A DNA stretch of 64,000 nucleotides from Mycobacterium sp. ENV421 (lineage in GTDB: Bacteria > Actinomycetota > Actinomycetes > Mycobacteriales > Mycobacteriaceae), in NCBI RefSeq assembly GCF_002887815.1, contig NZ_PDHO01000001.1, forward strand, positions 62,001 to 126,000, read 5' to 3'. Below are positions 1 to 10,533 of the stretch, one piece after another. Position numbers and translations under genes: made by a program. The notes below the pieces were generated by a model that saw only the letters and a list, made by a program, of their open reading frames with translations, had not been told where the DNA came from and did not search any database. Numbering within the stretch: the stretch's first letter is position 1; every line of letters begins with the position of its first letter.

Positions 1-1621
1 ACTGCGCCCGCTGCTGCGGAACAGGTTGCCGCGGTATATGCTTCCGCACCGGCTGATCGTGGTCGACACGATTCCGCTGACCGCCAACGGCAAGGTCGAC
101 GAGGCGGCGCTGGCGGCCACCGTGTCACCCGACGAGGCTCCGGAGCCGCCGAGCACGCCGACCGAGATCGCCCTTGGCCATGCCGTCGCGGAACTGCTGG
201 GCCTTGCCGCCGTCGACCTCGACGCCGACTTGCTGGAACTGGGGCTGGACAGCATCGCCGCGCTGTCGTTGGTTCAGCTCGCGCGCAGCAGTGGACTGTC
301 ACTGCGCGCCCGGCTGGTCCTCGAGTGCGGCACGCTGCGCGAACTCGCGGCGGCAGTCGATCGCGACACCGCCGACGACCTCGCTGCCGGGCCGGAGCCG
401 CAGGGCCCGATTCCGGCGCTGCCTGCCGTGCACTGGCTCTATGAGCACGGCGATCCGCGACGCTTGTCGCAGGTGGAGGCGATCCGATTGCCGGCCGATG
501 CGACCGCCGAGCGGCTGCGCCTGCTGCTGGACGGGATCGCCGCCGGGCACGAGATGTTCCGCAGCCGCCTCGACCGCGCGACGATGACGTTCGTCCCGGC
601 CGGTCGAGACACCATCCCGCTGGCCGAGGTGGTGGTCGCCGGCGAACTCGGCGACGCCGTCGCCGAATACGCAGCCGCCGCGATCGAACGGCTGGATCCC
701 GAGGTCGGCCATCCGACCGAAGCGCTGTGGCTGCATGGTCCGGGCGAGCCGGGTGTTCTCGTACTGGTCGTCCACGTGCTGGCGATGGATCCGGCGTCCT
801 GGCGCATCGTGCTCGGTGAGTTAATGGCCAACTGGTCGGCCGCCGGCTCTGCCGAATTCGGCCCCGTCAGCGGTGAACAGGTCAGTTATCGCCGGTGGGC
901 TCACCGCCTCACCGATCGTGCTCGCGCTCTCGACACCGTCGATTTCTGGCTCACGCAGATCGACGGTGAAGACCCGGCATTGGGGGACCGGCGCGTGCGC
1001 CCCGAGGCGGATCGGTTCGCCGACCTCGCGATCACCGTGACGGTCACCGAGGCCGACATCACCGGCGCACTGCTACGCGGACAGACACCGATCCAAGACC
1101 TGCTGGCCGATGCATGTGCCCGTCTGATCACCCGCTGGCGCGAGCAGCGCGGCGCTGTCAGCCCGGTTCCGCTGCTGGCGCTGGAAACCCACGGCCGCAC
1201 CGCCGCGGACGACACCGTCGGCCTGCTCAGCGCCATCTATCCGTTACGGATCCGTCCGGGACACCCGATTCCCGAGATACCCGGCGAATCAACTGATTAC
1301 GCTGCGCTGCGTTACCTGAGGCCGGACACCGCCGAGCTGCTGCGGGGTTTCCACGGCCCGCAGGTGCTCCTGAATTACCTCGGCAGGCTCGACCTCGATG
1401 CCGGGGCACTGCTGGACCGCGGTCTGCTCGCCCACTTGTCGATCATGACCGAGCCGAACGTCGCGGTGCGGCACGAACTGACCCTGGTCGCCGCCGTCGC
1501 CGGTCGAAAGTTGGTCACCCAGTGGCGAACGCTGCCCGACATCTTCAGCGCGACGGATGTGGTTGCGCTGCAGCAGATGTGGGCAGAAATCTTGCAGGAG
1601 TTGGCGGAGGTGACGTCGTGA
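1..1621 (+). CDS. mbtF: Mycobactin NRPS, C-terminal part (MbtF-like), 5' end outside window
   Basis: This is the C-terminal third of a non-ribosomal peptide synthetase; the reading frame is open to the window edge, so the start lies upstream. It opens with the end of an adenylation domain (RYMLPHRL, then the A10-type NGKVD lysine motif). A carrier domain follows with the phosphopantetheine site LGLDSI. The last ~380 residues form a condensation/epimerisation-type domain (SYRRWAHRL, ETHGR, NYLGRLD). In mycobactin assembly MbtF loads the second, cyclised lysine. The assignment rests on direct linkage to mbtG and mbtH. The active-site motif is unusual: HVLAMDPASW has the first His and the Asp, but Val replaces the second, catalytic His of HHxxxDG. 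The domain may be inactive as an epimerase or have another role such as release or cyclisation. The stop overlaps the mbtG start (TGATG). Confidence 0.88.
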   Translation, partial: LRPLLRNRLPRYMLPHRLIVVDTIPLTANGKVDEAALAATVSPDEAPEPPSTPTEIALGHAVAELLGLAAVDLDADLLELGLDSIAALSLVQLARSSGLSLRARLVLECGTLRELAAAVDRDTADDLAAGPEPQGPIPALPAVHWLYEHGDPRRLSQVEAIRLPADATAERLRLLLDGIAAGHEMFRSRLDRATMTFVPAGRDTIPLAEVVVAGELGDAVAEYAAAAIERLDPEVGHPTEALWLHGPGEPGVLVLVVHVLAMDPASWRIVLGELMANWSAAGSAEFGPVSGEQVSYRRWAHRLTDRARALDTVDFWLTQIDGEDPALGDRRVRPEADRFADLAITVTVTEADITGALLRGQTPIQDLLADACARLITRWREQRGAVSPVPLLALETHGRTAADDTVGLLSAIYPLRIRPGHPIPEIPGESTDYAALRYLRPDTAELLRGFHGPQVLLNYLGRLDLDAGALLDRGLLAHLSIMTEPNVAVRHELTLVAAVAGRKLVTQWRTLPDIFSATDVVALQQMWAEILQELAEVTS

Positions 1622-2907
1622 TGCGGCGGTTGGCTGTTCTGGGCGCCGGAGCCAAGGCGGTGGCGGTGGCCGCGAAAGCGGCGATGCTGCGCGACATGGG
1701 CGTCGTCACACCGGAGATCGTGGCTGTCGAGCGCACGGCGGTCGCGGCGAACTGGCGCGCGGGCGGTGGCTGGTCCGACGGCCAGCACCGGCTGGGAACC
1801 AGCCCGGAGAAGGACGTCGGCTTCCCGTACCGGTCGATGATCCTGCCCGGCCGCAACGGCGAACTCGACCAGCGGATGATGCGGCTGAGCTGGCAGTCCT
1901 ACCTGGTGAGCACCGGGCGCTTCGCGGAGTGGGTCGACCGCGGCAAGCCAGCACCGACCCACGAGACGTGGGCGAACTACCTGCGCTGGGTGGCCGACGC
2001 CGTGGCACTGAATGTCGTTGACGGCGAAGTGATCCGGATGTCTCTCGACGGACAGTCGTGGGTGTTGCACACCGGCGGCGGCACGGTCGAGGCCGATGCG
2101 GTGATGATCACCGGCCCCGGCCAGCCCGGCCGATCGGTGCTGCCCGGCCATCCGCAGGTCCTCTCGATCGCCCAGTTCTGGGAGTTGTCGGCGTCGAAAG
2201 AACGGATCGACGCCGAGCGGGTCGCGGTGATCGGCGGTGGTGAGACCGCGGCGTCGATGCTCAACGAGCTCTTCGGGCACCGGGTGTCCACCATCACGGT
2301 GATCTCGCCGCAGGCGACGTTGTTCACCCGCGGTGAGAGCTTCTTCGAGAACCGGATGTTCAGTGACCCGACGGATTGGGTCGGACTGACTCCGGCCGAG
2401 CGGCGCGACGTGATGGCCCGCACCGATCGCGGGGTCTTCTCTGCGCGGGTTCAGGATTCGCTGCTCGCCGACGATCGGATCAGGCATCTGCGCGGCCGGG
2501 TGGCGCACGGTGTCGCCGCCGACGGCCGGATCCGTATCACGCTGCACACCGACCGGCACGGCGAGCGGCTCGAGACGGTGCACGGATTCGACCTCGTCAT
2601 CGACGGTTCGGGCGCCGACTCGCTGTGGTTTCTGCCGCTGTTGGCTCAGGATGCCCTGGACCTGCTCGAGGTCAGGCTGAACGGGCCGCTGACCAGCGAC
2701 CGGCTGCAGCGGGCGATCGGCGATGACCTCGCGTTGAGCGGGGTGGCGCCGAAGCTGTTCCTGCCCAACCTTTCCGGGCTCAACCAGGGTCCCGGATTTC
2801 CCAACCTGAGCTGCCTGGGGCTGCTGTCCGATCGCATCCTCGGCGGCCGGCCCGGCGCCCAGTTGACCCACACGAACGGGAGGAACGTTGAGTACCAATC
2901 CATTTGA
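1621..2907 (+). CDS. mbtG: L-lysine N6-monooxygenase, mycobactin biosynthesis
   Basis: A flavin-dependent N-hydroxylase that hydroxylates the epsilon-amino group of lysine to build the hydroxamate iron ligands of mycobactin. The product is 428 aa, close to the ~431 aa expected for MbtG. An N-terminal FAD-binding dinucleotide fold is visible (AVLGAGAKAVAVAAKA) and a second nucleotide-binding motif lies near residue 200 (VAVIGGGETAASML). The start was placed at the ATG overlapping the mbtF stop by one base. An in-frame upstream Met exists inside mbtF, but it would add 33 residues before the FAD motif. The 3' end overlaps mbtH by 20 bases, so mbtF, mbtG and mbtH are very likely one transcript. 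Confidence 0.93.
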   Translation: MRRLAVLGAGAKAVAVAAKAAMLRDMGVVTPEIVAVERTAVAANWRAGGGWSDGQHRLGTSPEKDVGFPYRSMILPGRNGELDQRMMRLSWQSYLVSTGRFAEWVDRGKPAPTHETWANYLRWVADAVALNVVDGEVIRMSLDGQSWVLHTGGGTVEADAVMITGPGQPGRSVLPGHPQVLSIAQFWELSASKERIDAERVAVIGGGETAASMLNELFGHRVSTITVISPQATLFTRGESFFENRMFSDPTDWVGLTPAERRDVMARTDRGVFSARVQDSLLADDRIRHLRGRVAHGVAADGRIRITLHTDRHGERLETVHGFDLVIDGSGADSLWFLPLLAQDALDLLEVRLNGPLTSDRLQRAIGDDLALSGVAPKLFLPNLSGLNQGPGFPNLSCLGLLSDRILGGRPGAQLTHTNGRNVEYQSI

Positions 2908-3100
2908 CGACGAGGACGGCCGCTTCTATGTCCTGGTCAACGACGAGGAACAGCACAGCCTGTGGCCGGCGTTCGCCGAGATCCCCAGCGGCTGGCTGGT
3001 CGCGTTCGGGGTGGCGAGCCGGGCGGACTGTGCGGAGTTCGTCGAGCAGAACTGGTCGGATATCCGGCCGAAGAGCCTGCGCGCAGCGACTCGACAGTGA
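2888..3100 (+). CDS. mbtH: MbtH-like NRPS accessory protein
   Basis: A 70-aa MbtH-family protein. These small proteins bind adenylation domains of NRPSs and are needed for their folding or activity. The family signature is clear: NDEEQHSLWP, the GW pair, SRADCAEFV and ENW-like QNWSDIRP. The start is a TTG preceded by GGGAGG five bases upstream, which decides it. The gene begins inside the 3' end of mbtG. It ends the mycobactin operon as it does in M. tuberculosis. The IdeR boxes immediately downstream mark the start of the next transcription unit. Confidence 0.95.
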   Translation: MSTNPFDDEDGRFYVLVNDEEQHSLWPAFAEIPSGWLVAFGVASRADCAEFVEQNWSDIRPKSLRAATRQ

Positions 3101-3102
3101 AG

Positions 3103-3121
3103 TTATGCAATGCTAACTTCT
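3103..3121. promoter_or_regulatory. Weak second IdeR-like box / imperfect palindrome
   Basis: Aligned by eye to the 19-bp IdeR consensus TTAGGTTAGGCTAACCTAA, this site matches at 12 positions, including the GCTAAC half. It sits inside a larger imperfect inverted repeat (AAGTTA...TAACTT, 3100-3119). It lies 25 bases upstream of the stronger box. IdeR often binds paired boxes, so a tandem site is plausible but unproven. Confidence 0.4.
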
Positions 3122-3127
3122 CCGTGG

Positions 3128-3146
3128 ATTGGTTAGGCAAACCTAA
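3128..3146. promoter_or_regulatory. IdeR (iron-dependent repressor) box upstream of ESX-3
   Basis: The 19-mer matches the mycobacterial IdeR consensus at 16 of 19 positions (core GGTTAGGC, right arm AACCTAA). It lies between mbtH and eccA3, 36 bases before the eccA3 start. ESX-3 is iron-regulated through IdeR in mycobacteria, so the box should repress eccA3-eccE3 when iron is plentiful. No Zur-type site (TGAAAATGATTTTCA-like, as reported for M. tuberculosis) was seen in this gap. Confidence 0.85.
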
Positions 3147-3182
3147 GGAGGCGGGGGCGGGTTCGACCGTCACCCCGAGACG

Positions 3183-5018
3183 ATGCGCATGAACAACGGT
3201 GTAGTGACGCAGGCGCGTGCAGCGCGCGTGGATGCGGATGTGGTGAGCCGATTCGCCACCTGCTGCAAAGCGCTCGGCCTGCCGGTTTACGACCGGCGCC
3301 GTCCCGCCGACATGCCGGCTGCGCACCGGGCGTTCACCGAACTCACCCGGGTCGCACACGATCAGTGCGACGCATGGACGGGACTGGCGGCCGCCGGTGG
3401 GGCGGACTCGCTCGAGGTGCTGGCCGCCGTCGTCCGCACCGCCGACACCGCCGGCGTGCTGCAGCGGCGCATCGAGCTACCCGCCGGTGCGCTGGGGTTC
3501 GACTACGACACCGGGCTCTACCTCCGATTCCGCGCCACCACCACCGACGACTTCCGGCTGGCCTATGCTGCCGCGCTGGCGACCGACGGGGCGTTCCATG
3601 CCGCCGACGAGATCATCGGCGAGATCCGCTCCCGCCGCCCGCAGTGGCATGAGGCGCGCTGGGTCGACGTGGCGCTGCGGTCCCGCGCGCACCGCTGGTC
3701 GGATGTGGTGAAGCTGCTGACCCCGGTGGTCAACGACAGCGGGCTCGACCCCTACTTCGCGCACGCCGCCAAGGTGGCGCTGGGTGTTGCACTCGCCCGG
3801 CTCGGGATGTTCGCCCCGGCGTTGTCCTATCTCGAGGAACCCGACGGCCCGGTCGCCGTCGCCGCGGTGGATGGCGCCCTCGTCAAGGCACTGGCTCTGC
3901 GCGCCTACGGCGACGAGGACGCCGCGGCCGACGTCTTGCAGGACCTGTATGCCGCCAACCCGGACAACGAGCAGGTCGAGCACGCGCTGTCCGACCCGAC
4001 GTTCGGCGTTGTCACCACCACCGCGGCGCGCATCGAGGCCCGCACCGATCCGTGGGACATCGAAACCGAGCCCACCGCAGACGATTTCATCGACCCGGAG
4101 GCCCGCGAGCGTAAGGCCGCACTGCTCGACGAGGCCGAACGCGAGCTCGGCGAATTCATCGGCCTCGACGAAGTGAAGAATCAGGTGGCGCGGCTGAAGA
4201 GCTCGGTGGCGATGGCGTTGCGGCGCGAGGAGCGCGGGTTGGCCGTGGCTCAACGCACCCACCACCTGGTGTTCGCCGGCCCGCCCGGTACCGGCAAGAC
4301 GACCATCGCGCGCGTCGTCGCCAAGATCTACTGCGGCCTCGGACTGCTCAAGCGGGAGAATGTCCGCGAGGTGCACCGCGCGGACATGATCGGTCAGCAC
4401 ATCGGTGAGACCGAGGCAAAGACCAACGCCCTCATCGACAGTGCGCTGGACGGCGTGCTCTTTCTCGATGAGGCTTACGCCCTGGTTGCCACCGGCGCGA
4501 AGAACGACTTCGGGCTGGTCGCCATCGACACCCTGCTGGCCCGGATGGAGAACGACCGCGATCGCCTCGTGGTCATCATCGCGGGCTATCGCGCCGACCT
4601 CGATCGGTTCCTGGACACCAACGAAGGTCTGCGGTCCCGGTTCACCCGCAGCATCGTCTTCCCGTCCTACTCGGCAGCCGAACTCGTGGAGATCGCCGTC
4701 GCGATGGCGGCCAACCGGGACAGCGTCTTCGAACCCGCCGCCCTGCAGCATCTCGAGGAGTTGTTCGGCCGGCTGGCCGATTCGTCGACCCCCGACTCGA
4801 CCGGCGTAGCGCGCCGCAGCCTCGACATCGCCGGCAACGGTCGCTTCGTCCGCAATGTGGTCGAACGGTCCGAGGAGGAACGCGAATTCAGGTTGGACCA
4901 CACGGACCTGGCCGGCGCTGACTTCACCGACGAGCAGCTGATGACGATTACCGCCGCCGATGTGCGCGCATCCGTCGTGCCGCTGCTGGGTGGCCTGGGC
5001 CTGACGGTGCCCCAATGA
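3183..5018 (+). CDS. eccA3: ESX-3 AAA+ ATPase EccA3
   Basis: Cytosolic AAA+ ATPase of the CbxX/CfxQ family in the ESX-3 type VII secretion system, thought to act on substrates or their chaperone EspG3. The product is 611 aa, near the ~631 aa M. tuberculosis protein. The N-terminal half is helical, TPR-like (VDADVVSRFATCCKALGLPVY at its start). The C-terminal AAA+ module has Walker A GPPGTGKT at residues 366-373 and a Walker B VLFLDEAY near residue 426. The ATG at 3183 is used; a second ATG two codons on is equally possible. No strong ribosome site sits close to it. It is the first gene of the ESX-3 operon, directly after the IdeR box, and its stop overlaps eccB3 (ATGA). Confidence 0.95.
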   Translation: MRMNNGVVTQARAARVDADVVSRFATCCKALGLPVYDRRRPADMPAAHRAFTELTRVAHDQCDAWTGLAAAGGADSLEVLAAVVRTADTAGVLQRRIELPAGALGFDYDTGLYLRFRATTTDDFRLAYAAALATDGAFHAADEIIGEIRSRRPQWHEARWVDVALRSRAHRWSDVVKLLTPVVNDSGLDPYFAHAAKVALGVALARLGMFAPALSYLEEPDGPVAVAAVDGALVKALALRAYGDEDAAADVLQDLYAANPDNEQVEHALSDPTFGVVTTTAARIEARTDPWDIETEPTADDFIDPEARERKAALLDEAERELGEFIGLDEVKNQVARLKSSVAMALRREERGLAVAQRTHHLVFAGPPGTGKTTIARVVAKIYCGLGLLKRENVREVHRADMIGQHIGETEAKTNALIDSALDGVLFLDEAYALVATGAKNDFGLVAIDTLLARMENDRDRLVVIIAGYRADLDRFLDTNEGLRSRFTRSIVFPSYSAAELVEIAVAMAANRDSVFEPAALQHLEELFGRLADSSTPDSTGVARRSLDIAGNGRFVRNVVERSEEEREFRLDHTDLAGADFTDEQLMTITAADVRASVVPLLGGLGLTVPQ

Positions 5019-6541
5019 GCGATGATCGACGGTCCTTCTCGTCGCGTACACCGGCCAACGACAACGGCGAGAAAGTCACGTACCGGCGCGGCTTCATCAC
5101 CCGCCACCAGGTGACGGGCTGGCGCTTCGTCATGCGCCGCATCGCATCCGGACTTGCGCTGCACGACACCCGGATGTTGGTCGACCCGTTGCGTAGCCAG
5201 TCGCGCGCGGTGCTGATGGGCGTCCTGCTGGTCGTGACCGCTGTGCTCGGCTGCTTCGTGTTCTCGGTGCTGCGCCCCGGTGGTGTGCCGGGCAGCGACC
5301 CGGTGCTGGCCGACCGCTCCACCGCCGCGCTCTACGTGCGCCTCGGTGACCGACTGCATCCGGTCCTCAACCTGACGTCCGCGCGGCTCGCTGTGGGACG
5401 TGCGGTGGATCCCACCACGGTCAGCGGTGAGCAGCTGGACACGTTCGCCCGAGGCAGCCTGATCGGTATCCCCGGGGCTCCGGAACGCATGGTGCAGAAC
5501 ACCTCTCGCGACGCGCACTGGGCGGTGTGTGACGGCACCGCCGGATCGGACCAGGCCGGCGTGACCGTGATCGCCGGACAGCTGGAACGCGGCGGTGCCC
5601 GCGCGGACCAACTGGGCGACGGTCGTGGCGTATTGGTCGGCGGCATCGACGGGACCTGGCTGCTCTGGGACGGCCGGCGCAGCGCGATCGACCTCGCCGA
5701 CCGCGCCGTCACCGACGCGCTCGGACTGCCCGCCACAACCCCCACCCCCCGGTCCATTGCGGCAGGTCTGTTCAACGCGATCCCGGAGGCCCCGGCACTA
5801 CGGATCCCGCAGATCCCCGAGGCAGGTTCGCCCGCCGGCTATCCGCTTCCCGTGACGGCCCCGATCGGCGCGGTGGTGATCGCTTACCGCAACGACGGCA
5901 CTCCGGTGAACTACGCGGTGCTGCCAGACGGGCTTCAGCCGATCAGCCCGGTCTTGGCGGCGGCGTTGCGCAACGCCAACTCCTACGGGCTGGCTCAGCC
6001 GCCGCAACTCGGAGCCGACGACATCGCCCGCCTGCCGGTCTCGTCGATGCTCGATGTGTCGGCATTCCCGTCCGTGCCGATCAAGCTGGTCGACGCGGCG
6101 ACCGCGCCGGTGACCTGCGCGCAGTGGAGCAAGATCGACGGTGCCGCAACGAGCGCGCTGACGTTGTTGTCCGGCTCGGTACTGCCGGTCGCCGGCGGGA
6201 CGCAATCGGTCGACCTCGTCGGCGGCACCAATCCCGGCACCGCGACCCGAGTCGCACTGCCGCCCGGGCGCGGCTACTTCGTCCACACCGTCGGACAACA
6301 GCCGGCGTCGCCCCCGGCGGGATCACTGTTCTGGGTGTCCGACACCGGCGTCCGGTACGGAATCGGCGGCGACCCCAAGACAGGTGAAAAGACCATCGCT
6401 GCATTGGGTTTGTCCGAACCGCCGCTGCCGATCCCGTGGTCGGTGCTGACACTGTTCGCCCCCGGCCCGGCCTTGTCCCAAGCCGACGCCCTCGTCGCGT
6501 ACGACGCCGTCCGGCCCGTAGTCCAGCAGGAGAACCGATGA
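5015..6541 (+). CDS. eccB3: ESX-3 core membrane component EccB3
   Basis: A 508-aa EccB-family protein, one of the four core proteins (EccB, C, D, E) of the inner-membrane type VII complex. A short cytosolic N-terminus carries the family-typical stretch [20 protein letters not shown]. One transmembrane helix follows (about residues 68-90, [20 protein letters not shown]). The rest is a large periplasmic domain. The start ATG overlaps the eccA3 stop by four bases, and the gene ends overlapping eccC3 in the same way, so the proteins are translationally coupled. Confidence 0.95.
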   Translation: MSDDRRSFSSRTPANDNGEKVTYRRGFITRHQVTGWRFVMRRIASGLALHDTRMLVDPLRSQSRAVLMGVLLVVTAVLGCFVFSVLRPGGVPGSDPVLADRSTAALYVRLGDRLHPVLNLTSARLAVGRAVDPTTVSGEQLDTFARGSLIGIPGAPERMVQNTSRDAHWAVCDGTAGSDQAGVTVIAGQLERGGARADQLGDGRGVLVGGIDGTWLLWDGRRSAIDLADRAVTDALGLPATTPTPRSIAAGLFNAIPEAPALRIPQIPEAGSPAGYPLPVTAPIGAVVIAYRNDGTPVNYAVLPDGLQPISPVLAAALRNANSYGLAQPPQLGADDIARLPVSSMLDVSAFPSVPIKLVDAATAPVTCAQWSKIDGAATSALTLLSGSVLPVAGGTQSVDLVGGTNPGTATRVALPPGRGYFVHTVGQQPASPPAGSLFWVSDTGVRYGIGGDPKTGEKTIAALGLSEPPLPIPWSVLTLFAPGPALSQADALVAYDAVRPVVQQENR

Positions 6542-9500
6542 GCCGCCTGATCTTCGAGGCCGGCCGGCGGTTGCCGGCTCCCCCCACCAACAAGGGGGCG
6601 ATCGTCATCGAGCCGCCCCCCGAGCTGCCGCGGGTGGTGCCCGCGTCGCTGCTGCGCCGTGCGCTGCCGTTCCTGATCGTGATCCTGATCGTCGGCATGA
6701 TCGTCGCGATGGTGGCCACCGGTATGAAACTCATCTCGCCGCAGACGCTGTTCTTCCCGTTCGTCTTGCTGCTGGCCGCCACCGCGCTGTACCGCGGAAG
6801 CGACAACAAGATGCGTACCGAGGAGGTCGACGCCGAACGCGCCGACTACCTGCGCTACCTGTCGGTCACCCGGGACAACGTGCGCGCCGAGGCCGCCGCG
6901 CAGCGCGATGCGCTGCTGTGGTCGCACCCCGACCCCTCGGCGCTGACCGTCATCCCCGGCTCGCGCCGGCAGTGGGAGCGTGACCCGCACGACTCCGACT
7001 TTCTGGTGCTGCGTGTCGGGCTGCACGACGTGCCGCTGGCCACCACGCTGCGGGTCAAGGACACCGCCGACGAGGTCGACCTGGAGCCGGTGTCACACAG
7101 CGCGTTACGCGCCCTGCTCGACACGCAGCGCACCGTCCGCGACGCCCCCCGGGGAATCGACGTGACGGCGGTGTCTCGGATCACCGTCCACGGTGACACC
7201 GACGAGGTCAGGGCCGTGCTACGCGCCTGGCTGGCTCAGGCCGTCACCTGGCATGACGCGGCGACCCTGGGCGTCGCGCTGGCCAGCCCCGACCTGGAAT
7301 CACCCGACTGGAACTGGCTGAAATGGCTGCCGCACAGCGATATTCCCGGTCAGCTCGACGGCTGCGGTCCGGCTCGATACCTGGCGGCCAACACCGACGA
7401 CCTGATCGCGGCGATCGGGCCCGCACTTGCCGACCGCCCGCTGTTCGGTGTCGACGCCGACGATCCGCTGCGTCATCTGCTGGTGGTCGTCGACGATCCG
7501 GGCCACGCGCCGGAGGACTCGGTGCTCGCCACCGGCTTGACCGGAGTCACGGTGATCTACACCGCCGCAGCCCAATCCGGACCACGACCCGGCCAGTACG
7601 CCGATCCGGAACGGCCGATACTGCGGGTTGCCGGAGGCACGATCGAGCGTTGGGAGAGCGACGGCTGGCAGACCTACGTCGCCCACGCCGACCGGCTGGC
7701 ACACGCCGACGCTGTGCATCTGGCACGCGGCCTGGCGCGATGGGACTCCAACCCCACCCACGCCGGACTTCGCTCACCGGCCACCAGGGGCGCGAGCTTC
7801 ACCACCTTGATGGGCATCCCGGACGCATCCGCACTCGACATCGCGGACGTGTGGGCACCACGGCTTCGCGATGAGGAGCTACGGGTACCGATCGGCGTCA
7901 CCGCGACCGGCGTGCCGCTGTACTTCGATCTCAAAGACGAGGCCGAAGGCGGGATGGGCCCCCACGGTCTGATGATCGGCATGACGGGCTCCGGCAAGTC
8001 ACAGATGCTGATGTCGATCCTGTTGTCGTTGTTGACAACTCACTCAGCCGACCGGCTGATTGTGATCTACGTGGACTTCAAGGGTGAGGCCGGCGCCGAC
8101 ATCTTCCGCAACTTTCCGCAGGTGGTTGCCGTCATCTCCAATATGGCGGAGAAGAAGTCCCTGGCCGACCGGTTCGCCGACACGCTGCGCGGTGAGGTCG
8201 CCCGTCGGGAGGCTCTGCTGCGGGACGCCGGGCGTCGCGTGCAGGGCAGCGCATTCGGCTCGGTCGCCGAGTACGAGGCCGCACGGCCTGCCGCCGAGGC
8301 AGCGGGCATCGAACTACCCTCACTGCCTACGTTGTTCGTCGTCGCTGACGAGTTCACGCTGATGCTGGCCGAACACCCCGAATACGCCGAGCTGTTCGAC
8401 TACGTCGCCCGCAAGGGGCGCTCGTTCCGGATCCATATCCTGTTCGCTTCGCAGACCCTCGACATCGGACGCATCCGCGACATCGACAAGAACACCTCAT
8501 ACCGGATCGGTCTCAAAGTGGCCAGCCCCGCCGTCTCGCGGCAGGTCATCGGTGTCGAGGACGCTTATCACATCGAATCCGGCAGGGAACACAAGGGAGT
8601 CGGCTTCCTGGTGCCCTCGCCAGGAGCCGCACCGATCAAGTTCCGCAGCACCTATGTCGACGGCATCTACGACCCGCCGCGCCCGGTGACGTCGTACGCG
8701 GTGCCGTCCGCGCCTGATCCGGTGCCGTTCACCGCCGGGCCGGCCGCGCTGGACGAGGACATCGTGGTGCTGTCCGACCGCGAGATCGAACCGGCCGCCG
8801 TGCCCCGCAAGCTGATCACCACCATCGGTGAGCAACTGGCGCTGTACGGTCCGAAAGCACCGGCACTGTGGCTGCCCCCGCTGGACGAGAACATCGCGCT
8901 CGACGAGGTACTCGCGGGTGCTGCTGTGCCGGAGCGGCAGTGGCGCTGGCCGCTGGGAGAAATCGACCTGCCGTTCGAAATGCGGCGCGAGCCGCTGGTT
9001 TTCGATGCGACCTCGTCGGCGGGCAATGTGGTGATCCACGGTGGCGCCAAGTCCGGGAAGTCGACGGCGTTGCAGACCTTTGTGTTGTCGGCGGCGCAGC
9101 TGCACTCGCCGCGCGACGTCACGTTCTACGTCCTGGACTACGGCGGCGGACGATTGCGCGGCCTGGAAGATCTGGCCCACGTGGGCAGCGTGGCCTCACC
9201 GCTGGAACCGGAGCGGATCCGGCGCACGTTCGGCGAGCTGGAGCAGCTGCTGCGGTCGCGGCAACGGACTGCCGGACACCAGGGCGGCTACTCCGACTCT
9301 TACGGTGAAGTGTTCCTGCTGATCGACAACCTGTACGCCTTCGGCCGCGACAACACCGACCAGTTCAACACCCGCAATCCGCTGCTGGCTGACGTCACCG
9401 AACTGGCGAATACCGGTTTGGCGCACGGTATTCACGTCGTCATCACCACGCCGAACTGGCTCGAGGTGCCGCTGGCGATGCGCGACGGGCTCGGGTTGCG

Positions 9501-10533
9501 TCTGGAACTGCGCCTGCCGGACCCACGAGACAGCAACGTCCGGGTCACCGACAGCCTGCGCAGGCCTGCCGAATCGGTGCCGCACGACCAGCCCGGCCGT
9601 GGACTGACGATGGCGGGGGAGCACTTCTTGTTCGCTGAACCGGATCTGACCCGGATAGCGGCGATCAACGCCGCGTACCCGGGACTGCACGCTCCGTTGG
9701 TGCGGCTGCTGCCCGCCGACCTGGAGCCCCGGGTGGTGGCCCCCCTGCATCGCGGCGGTGAGCGAGTGGTGCTGGGACAGCGTGAGTTCGACCTCGACGC
9801 GGTGGTCCACGATTTCGCCGAGCATCCGCTGCTGATGGTGCTCGGCGACAGCAAGTCGGGTAAGACCACTCTGCTGCGGCACCTCATCCGCACCATCCGC
9901 GACAATTCCCGCGCCGAGGACGTCGCGTTCACCGTGTTCGACCGGCGCCTGCACCTCGTCGATGAACCGCTGTTCGCCGACAACGAGTACAGCGCGAACA
10001 TCGACCGGGTGACTCCGGCCGTGATGGGTCTGTCGGCATTGATCGAACAGCGCCGGCCGCCGGCGGGCCTGACCGCCGGCGAACTCTCGGCCTGGAACTA
10101 CCGGACCCGCACGGCCTCGGCGCACACCCACTTCCTGATCATCGACGACGTCGACCAGATCCCGGACGGCCCGGCGATGAGCGGGCCCTACGCCGGGCAC
10201 CGGCCATGGACACCACTGATCGGACTGCTCTCCGCCGCAAGTGATCTCGGTCTGCGGGTGATCGTCACCGGCCGGGCAAGCGGTTCGGCGCACGCACTGA
10301 TGACCAACCCGCTGCTGCGCCGCATGAGCGATCTGCAGGCAGTCGTGCTGATGTTGTCGGGCAATCCCGCCGACGGCGCGAAGATCCGCGGACATCGGTT
10401 CACCAGGCTCCCCGCTGGACGGGCGATGCTGCTCGGTGACAGCGATGGTGTCGAGCATGTCCAACTGGTCAACCCGTTTGCCCTCGCGCACAGCGCATCT
10501 CATGCGCGCTACCCAGAGGAGAACCCGTCATGA
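6538..10533 (+). CDS. eccC3: ESX-3 FtsK/SpoIIIE ATPase EccC3
   Basis: The motor ATPase of ESX-3, 1331 aa, matching the ~1330 aa family length and unsplit (unlike EccCa1/EccCb1 of ESX-1). Two N-terminal membrane helices lie around residues 40-85. Three FtsK-type ATPase modules follow: P-loops GMTGSGKS at 481-488, GGAKSGKS at 835-842 and GDSKSGKT at 1103-1110. A first-domain Walker B (VVADEF) lies near residue 600. The start was placed at the ATG overlapping the eccB3 stop; a longer frame begins 34 codons upstream inside eccB3 but is not favoured. Substrates such as EsxG-EsxH would be engaged by the last ATPase domain. Confidence 0.96.
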   Translation: MSRLIFEAGRRLPAPPTNKGAIVIEPPPELPRVVPASLLRRALPFLIVILIVGMIVAMVATGMKLISPQTLFFPFVLLLAATALYRGSDNKMRTEEVDAERADYLRYLSVTRDNVRAEAAAQRDALLWSHPDPSALTVIPGSRRQWERDPHDSDFLVLRVGLHDVPLATTLRVKDTADEVDLEPVSHSALRALLDTQRTVRDAPRGIDVTAVSRITVHGDTDEVRAVLRAWLAQAVTWHDAATLGVALASPDLESPDWNWLKWLPHSDIPGQLDGCGPARYLAANTDDLIAAIGPALADRPLFGVDADDPLRHLLVVVDDPGHAPEDSVLATGLTGVTVIYTAAAQSGPRPGQYADPERPILRVAGGTIERWESDGWQTYVAHADRLAHADAVHLARGLARWDSNPTHAGLRSPATRGASFTTLMGIPDASALDIADVWAPRLRDEELRVPIGVTATGVPLYFDLKDEAEGGMGPHGLMIGMTGSGKSQMLMSILLSLLTTHSADRLIVIYVDFKGEAGADIFRNFPQVVAVISNMAEKKSLADRFADTLRGEVARREALLRDAGRRVQGSAFGSVAEYEAARPAAEAAGIELPSLPTLFVVADEFTLMLAEHPEYAELFDYVARKGRSFRIHILFASQTLDIGRIRDIDKNTSYRIGLKVASPAVSRQVIGVEDAYHIESGREHKGVGFLVPSPGAAPIKFRSTYVDGIYDPPRPVTSYAVPSAPDPVPFTAGPAALDEDIVVLSDREIEPAAVPRKLITTIGEQLALYGPKAPALWLPPLDENIALDEVLAGAAVPERQWRWPLGEIDLPFEMRREPLVFDATSSAGNVVIHGGAKSGKSTALQTFVLSAAQLHSPRDVTFYVLDYGGGRLRGLEDLAHVGSVASPLEPERIRRTFGELEQLLRSRQRTAGHQGGYSDSYGEVFLLIDNLYAFGRDNTDQFNTRNPLLADVTELANTGLAHGIHVVITTPNWLEVPLAMRDGLGLRLELRLPDPRDSNVRVTDSLRRPAESVPHDQPGRGLTMAGEHFLFAEPDLTRIAAINAAYPGLHAPLVRLLPADLEPRVVAPLHRGGERVVLGQREFDLDAVVHDFAEHPLLMVLGDSKSGKTTLLRHLIRTIRDNSRAEDVAFTVFDRRLHLVDEPLFADNEYSANIDRVTPAVMGLSALIEQRRPPAGLTAGELSAWNYRTRTASAHTHFLIIDDVDQIPDGPAMSGPYAGHRPWTPLIGLLSAASDLGLRVIVTGRASGSAHALMTNPLLRRMSDLQAVVLMLSGNPADGAKIRGHRFTRLPAGRAMLLGDSDGVEHVQLVNPFALAHSASHARYPEENPS

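Noticed and set aside
1375..2898. Long open frame on the minus strand opposite mbtG
   Set aside because: Typical shadow frame in high-GC DNA: His/Arg/Pro/Gln-rich translation with no recognisable domain, opposite a well-supported gene.
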